DNA of 16,458 nucleotides from an uncultured Prevotella sp. (lineage in GTDB: Bacteria; Bacteroidota; Bacteroidia; Bacteroidales; Bacteroidaceae), in assembly GCA_905210845.1 (NCBI GenBank), contig CAJLYG010000051.1:1-16458 (forward strand), read 5' to 3'. The position numbers were made by a program, and so were the translations under genes. Position 1 is the first letter of the stretch. Every line of letters begins with the position of its first letter. Of the stretch, positions 12,414 to 16,458 are shown piece by piece. The notes below the pieces were generated by a model. It saw nothing but the letters and a program-made list of their open reading frames with translations, did no database searches and was not told the DNA's origin.

Positions 12414-15400
12414 ATGAACACAACCTGTTATCAAGTGGGATTGGACGTGGGATCCACAACGGCGAAGATCGTTGTCTTGGACGGAAACGGCAATATCGCT
12501 TATTCAAATTATGAACGCCACCATGCCCATGTCAAGGAATTGGTCAGTCAATATTTCAATAGCATCCAACAAAAACTTGGGGATATTGAATGCACGATTT
12601 GCGTGACCGGATCCGTAGGCATGTCAACTGCTGAGCAGCTTCATGTGGAGTTCGTACAGGAAGTGGTTGCCGCAACTGTTTTTGCGAAGGCACGTTATCC
12701 TCAGGCGAAGGCCCTGATCGATATTGGAGGCGAGGATGCAAAGGTCGTCTTCTTCAATGGAAAGAACATGGAACTGAGAATGAATGGCAACTGTGCTGGT
12801 GGAACGGGAGCCTTCATTGACCAAATGTCAGTCCTGATGGGTATCAACAATGACGAGATGAGTCAACGGGCCATGAATGCCACCCGCGTCTATCCGATGG
12901 CAGCCCGGTGCGGTGTCTTTGCCAAGACAGATGTCCAGAACCTGATGTCGAGGAACCTCCCCGAAGAAGACATCGCTGCCTCCATCTTCCACTCCATCGC
13001 CGTACAGACGGTGACGACCCTTTCCCATGGTTGTACCTTCGCTGCCCCCATCCTGCTCTGTGGTGGACCCTTGACATTCATGCCAGCCCTCAGGAAGGCA
13101 TTTGCGGACTACCTGCAGATGGACGGAGAAAAGGATTTCATCACCTCCTCCTTTAGCAACCTGATACCAGCCATCGGATGTGCCATTAGAAGCAAGGGAG
13201 ATGGCATCCGCCTTTCCCAATTGCAGGAGCGACTGCAACAAAAGGAGATCCATGCCTGGAAAAGCGTGCTCCAGCCCCTGTTCCTTTCGGAAGGCGATCA
13301 CGCCCAATGGCTCGCAGAGAAGCAGAGATATGCGACACCCATCCTTGGACTAAAAGCGGGCAAGGAAAAGGTGATTATCGGCATTGACAGTGGATCCACG
13401 ACAACAAAGATTATCGCAACCCGTCCTAACGGGGACATCCTCTATACCTATTATGCGCCCAACCTGGGCAATCCCATCGCTGCAGTCAAGAAGGGATTGC
13501 AAGAACTGAAAGGGCAAGCAGAGCAGGCGAACTGTGAGATTGAGATCGTAGGCAGCTGCTCTACAGGCTATGGCGAGGAACTGATCAAGGCTGCCTTCAA
13601 CTTAGATGCAGGCATCATCGAGACCATGGCCCATTACCATGCCGCATCACACCTAATGCCCGACGTGTCCTTTATCCTCGACATTGGCGGACAGGACATG
13701 AAAGCCATCTTCGTGGAGCATGGAGCCGTGGTCAGGATGGAGCTCAACGAAGCCTGCTCATCAGGATGTGGGACCTTCATCCAAACCTTTGCAAGGAACT
13801 TGGAATACGGCATAGCCGATTTTGCCAAGATGGCATGCACGGCACCTGCCCCTTGCGACCTCGGTACCCGATGCACCGTCTTCATGAACTCAAAAGTAAA
13901 ACAAGTGATGCGGGAAGGAGCCTCCGTTGCGGACATCTCCGCAGGACTGGCCTATTCCGTGATCAAGAATTGCTTGTACAAAGTCCTTAAGCTCCGTGGC
14001 AACGATGCCTTAGGGCTGCATATCGTCGTACAAGGAGGAACGATGAAAAACGACTCCGTCGTCCGTGCCTTCGAACTGCTCACCAAGACAAAGGTTGCCC
14101 GCAGCAATATTCCCGAGATGATGGGAGCCTATGACTGTGCCCTTTCCGCAGCCCACCACCAAACCGCAGCGCGGTCATTAGACGACCTGTTAGCAGGAGC
14201 GACCTATGAAACCCGCATGCTACAGTGCAAGGGCTGCGAGAACCAATGCTTAGTAAGCCGATACAAGTTCAAGGACCACAATTTCTATTCCGGGAACAAA
14301 TGCGAAAAGGTTTTCAACAACAAAGGAGGAAACCATGTCCCAGGCGAGAATATCTATGACATCAAATACAAGTTGCTCTTCGATCGCCCAACGATTGAAG
14401 GTGAAGGAAGCATCCATCGCCGCATCGGCATTCCCAGGGTATTGAACATGTATGAGGACTACCCCTTCTGGAACAAATTATTTACGACTTGTGGCTTTGA
14501 GGTCGTATTGAGCGGGAAATCGACCTTTGCTAAATACGAGAAAGCCGTAGGCAGCGTGATGAGCGACAACATCTGCTTCCCTGCGAAGTTAGTACACTCT
14601 CATATTCAGGAGTTGGACGGTGAAGATGTAGAGCGCATTTTCATGCCTTACGTGGTCTACGAGAAGAACGATGACGAACGCACCATCAACTCCTACAACT
14701 GTCCGATTGTCTCCGCCTACTCTGATGTGGTCAGGAGCTCCATGGACTTGTCAGTACCGTTAGATGCCCCAGTGATCAATTTCTCCAATCAGAAGCTCCT
14801 CAAGAAGCAAATCAGCCGTTACCTGAAGACCCTTGGTATCAGCAAGGACACTGTAGAGCGTGCCTTCAATGCAGCTTGGAAGGCACAAGAAGACTATTCC
14901 CACAAAATCAAGGAAGAAGCTGAAAGGATCTTAAAGGAAAGCCAGGACGCAGAAAGGATTACCATCCTGCTGGCAGGTCGCCCTTACCATACAGACCCCC
15001 TCATCCAGCATAAGCTAAGTGAGATGATTACCGCCTTAGGAGTTGATGTCATCAGTGATGACATCGTACGTGGCGACAACGAGACAGACAGCGGAGAGAC
15101 CTATCTCGTCAAGCAATGGGCATACATGAACAGGATCATCAAAGCAGGTCAATGGGCGGCTACCCAAGGAGAGAGGATCCATTTCATCCAGATGACATCA
15201 TTTGGTTGCGGTCCAGACTCCTTCATTCAAGATGAGATTAGGGATATCCTTCGCAGGCATGGGAAGCCGTTTACCTTATTAAAGATAGATGACGTGAGCA
15301 ATATCGGCTCCTTGAAACTGCGTGTCCGTTCCCTCATCGAAAGCCTTCATGATTACCAGTACCGACCGCATGCCATTCCCTTCGAGCAACCCAAGATCTA

Positions 15401-16458
15401 CCGGAAGGAAGACGTGCATCGCAAGATCCTGGCACCATTCATGACAGAATACCTCACCCCGATTCTCTCCCCATTGGTCTACCTTGCTGGCTATGACCTC
15501 CAAGTATTGCCGCCCAGTGATGAAGAGAGTGCGCAATTAGGACTGAAATACGCAAATAATGAGGTGTGCTATCCTGCCACCCTGATCGTAGGGGACATCG
15601 TGAAAGCTCTGCAATCTGGCAGATATGACAGGAAGGACATCGCCATAGCCATGACCCAGACCGGTGGCCAATGCCGTGCCACCAATTATGCGGGGCTGAT
15701 CAAGAGAGCAATGGTTGCCACCGGATTCAAGGATGTCCCCCTGATCACTATCGGTGTCACCTCACAAGGAGATGGTGAGAACGAGCAGGAAGGATTTGAC
15801 ATACCTTGGCTGAAATATGCCAGCATCATTGTCACATCCCTTTTGTATTGCGATACGATTTCTAAGATGTATCATGCTGCTGTCATTAGAGAGACCGCAC
15901 CTGGATTGGCAGCTGCCTTACGGGATAAATACCTCAAAGCTGCCGATCACCGTATCCGCAGGAATGACACAAGTGGAATGATGGAATTGATAGAAGATGC
16001 AGCGAAAGAATTTGATGCCATTGTCACCGACAAGGATGTGCCCGCTGTCGGGATCGTCGGTGAGATCTTCCTGAAGTTCAACCCCTTTGCACATCAATAT
16101 CTCGAAAAGAATATCATCAGCAAAGGCATAGAGATTATTCCTCCGCTTATATCTCCGTTCTTCCTCCAGGAATTCGTGAATGTGATTGCACAAAAGCACT
16201 TAGGGCTCTCTTGCTCGAAGACTCCTGACTGGATTGTCAAAGGACTTTATGGACTTATCAACCGGCGCATGAAGAAAGTTAACAAGGTAGCGGGATCATT
16301 CCGCTATTTCCGCCCCTTCACCAACATTTTCGATGATGCGAAAGCTGTTGAGAAAAACCATGTCGTATCCATGGCAGCGCAATTTGGAGAAGGTTGGTTA
16401 CTTCCTGCCGACATCATCTCTTTAGTAAGGAGTGGGGTCTATAACATTGTTTCCCTAC
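12414..16458 (+). CDS. Giant acyl-CoA dehydratase activase-related protein (BcrAD/BadFG x2 + DUF2229 + dehydratase-like), 3' end cut by window
   Basis: An open frame of 1348 codons without a stop to the window edge; relatives are about 1400-1500 residues, so little is missing. Residues 7-265 form an ASKHA ATPase module (GLDVGSTTAKIVVLD, DIGGEDAKV, NGNCAGGTGAF, CGGP). Residues 322-575 form a second (GIDSGSTTTKII, DIGGQDMKAI). C127 and C166 fall at the numbers known for the [4Fe-4S] ligands of Acidaminococcus HgdC. The second module repeats the pair as C448 and C487, with the same 39-residue spacing. Then come a cysteine cluster C605-x2-C608-x3-C612, a DUF2229 region (IPRVLNMYEDYPFWNKLF; C721 in ICFPAK) and a C-terminal HgdB-related part with C932, C1052 and C1087. 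By homology it is an ATP-driven electron-transfer or reductase system; its substrate is unknown. No separate dehydratase genes are visible. Confidence 0.9.
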   Translation, partial: MNTTCYQVGLDVGSTTAKIVVLDGNGNIAYSNYERHHAHVKELVSQYFNSIQQKLGDIECTICVTGSVGMSTAEQLHVEFVQEVVAATVFAKARYPQAKALIDIGGEDAKVVFFNGKNMELRMNGNCAGGTGAFIDQMSVLMGINNDEMSQRAMNATRVYPMAARCGVFAKTDVQNLMSRNLPEEDIAASIFHSIAVQTVTTLSHGCTFAAPILLCGGPLTFMPALRKAFADYLQMDGEKDFITSSFSNLIPAIGCAIRSKGDGIRLSQLQERLQQKEIHAWKSVLQPLFLSEGDHAQWLAEKQRYATPILGLKAGKEKVIIGIDSGSTTTKIIATRPNGDILYTYYAPNLGNPIAAVKKGLQELKGQAEQANCEIEIVGSCSTGYGEELIKAAFNLDAGIIETMAHYHAASHLMPDVSFILDIGGQDMKAIFVEHGAVVRMELNEACSSGCGTFIQTFARNLEYGIADFAKMACTAPAPCDLGTRCTVFMNSKVKQVMREGASVADISAGLAYSVIKNCLYKVLKLRGNDALGLHIVVQGGTMKNDSVVRAFELLTKTKVARSNIPEMMGAYDCALSAAHHQTAARSLDDLLAGATYETRMLQCKGCENQCLVSRYKFKDHNFYSGNKCEKVFNNKGGNHVPGENIYDIKYKLLFDRPTIEGEGSIHRRIGIPRVLNMYEDYPFWNKLFTTCGFEVVLSGKSTFAKYEKAVGSVMSDNICFPAKLVHSHIQELDGEDVERIFMPYVVYEKNDDERTINSYNCPIVSAYSDVVRSSMDLSVPLDAPVINFSNQKLLKKQISRYLKTLGISKDTVERAFNAAWKAQEDYSHKIKEEAERILKESQDAERITILLAGRPYHTDPLIQHKLSEMITALGVDVISDDIVRGDNETDSGETYLVKQWAYMNRIIKAGQWAATQGERIHFIQMTSFGCGPDSFIQDEIRDILRRHGKPFTLLKIDDVSNIGSLKLRVRSLIESLHDYQYRPHAIPFEQPKIYRKEDVHRKILAPFMTEYLTPILSPLVYLAGYDLQVLPPSDEESAQLGLKYANNEVCYPATLIVGDIVKALQSGRYDRKDIAIAMTQTGGQCRATNYAGLIKRAMVATGFKDVPLITIGVTSQGDGENEQEGFDIPWLKYASIIVTSLLYCDTISKMYHAAVIRETAPGLAAALRDKYLKAADHRIRRNDTSGMMELIEDAAKEFDAIVTDKDVPAVGIVGEIFLKFNPFAHQYLEKNIISKGIEIIPPLISPFFLQEFVNVIAQKHLGLSCSKTPDWIVKGLYGLINRRMKKVNKVAGSFRYFRPFTNIFDDAKAVEKNHVVSMAAQFGEGWLLPADIISLVRSGVYNIVSL

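Noticed and set aside
12828..13307. 159-residue minus-strand ORF
   Set aside because: It is antisense to the activase gene, whose conserved cysteine and ATPase motifs fill the same bases.

Overview
The window looks like two unrelated pieces of DNA joined near base 1083. Bases 1 to about 1083 carry three minus-strand genes in a Firmicutes-like (Negativicutes/Clostridia) style: strong Shine-Dalgarno sites, a TATAAT-type -10 box, and an MFS-MarR pair next to a D-2-hydroxyacid dehydrogenase. From about 1084 to the end, every gene resembles gut or rumen Bacteroidales, most likely a Prevotella relative: no Shine-Dalgarno sites, TAnnTTTG promoter elements, a lipoprotein GH31, DUF5686, GIN-domain and PaaI-like proteins, and a giant acyl-CoA dehydratase activase. 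At the join two unrelated truncated genes run into each other out of frame. An assembly or library chimera is the simplest reading, so the two sides should not be assumed to come from one genome.

Layout. 1-378: 5' part of a D-2-hydroxyacid dehydrogenase gene. 500-934: MarR regulator. 946-1083: 3' end of an MFS-type transporter gene. 1083-2183: 5' part of a GH31 alpha-glycosidase (signal peptide, N-terminal domain and PA14 present; catalytic barrel absent). 2184-2491: GH31 promoter, a 10-bp inverted repeat and five copies of a 12-bp motif at exact 22-bp spacing. 2492-3505: LacI regulator whose promoter overlaps a palindromic operator. 3608-3710: a possible small RNA ending in an intrinsic terminator. 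3709-4872: NarL-type response regulator and a hotdog thioesterase. 5147-5500: DUF190 protein, convergent with 5497-8109: DUF5686 outer-membrane protein.

8162-11313 is a tight minus-strand operon read in the order nucleotidyltransferase, ATP-grasp, CDP-alcohol phosphatidyltransferase, HAD hydrolase, with DUF5686 perhaps co-transcribed. The first three genes look like a route that activates a polyol or amino-alcohol phosphate with a nucleotide and transfers it onto an alcohol acceptor. A CDP-inositol-type pathway is one candidate, but the headgroup is not known. This is the best candidate for an uncharacterised system here. Upstream lie an 11-bp inverted repeat and a GIN-domain protein (11416-12189). 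Diverging from that, 12414 to the window end is a very large protein with two activase (archerase) modules followed by DUF2229-like and dehydratase-related regions. It is cut by the window edge.

No rRNA, tRNA, insertion sequence, CRISPR array or SusC/SusD pair was seen.
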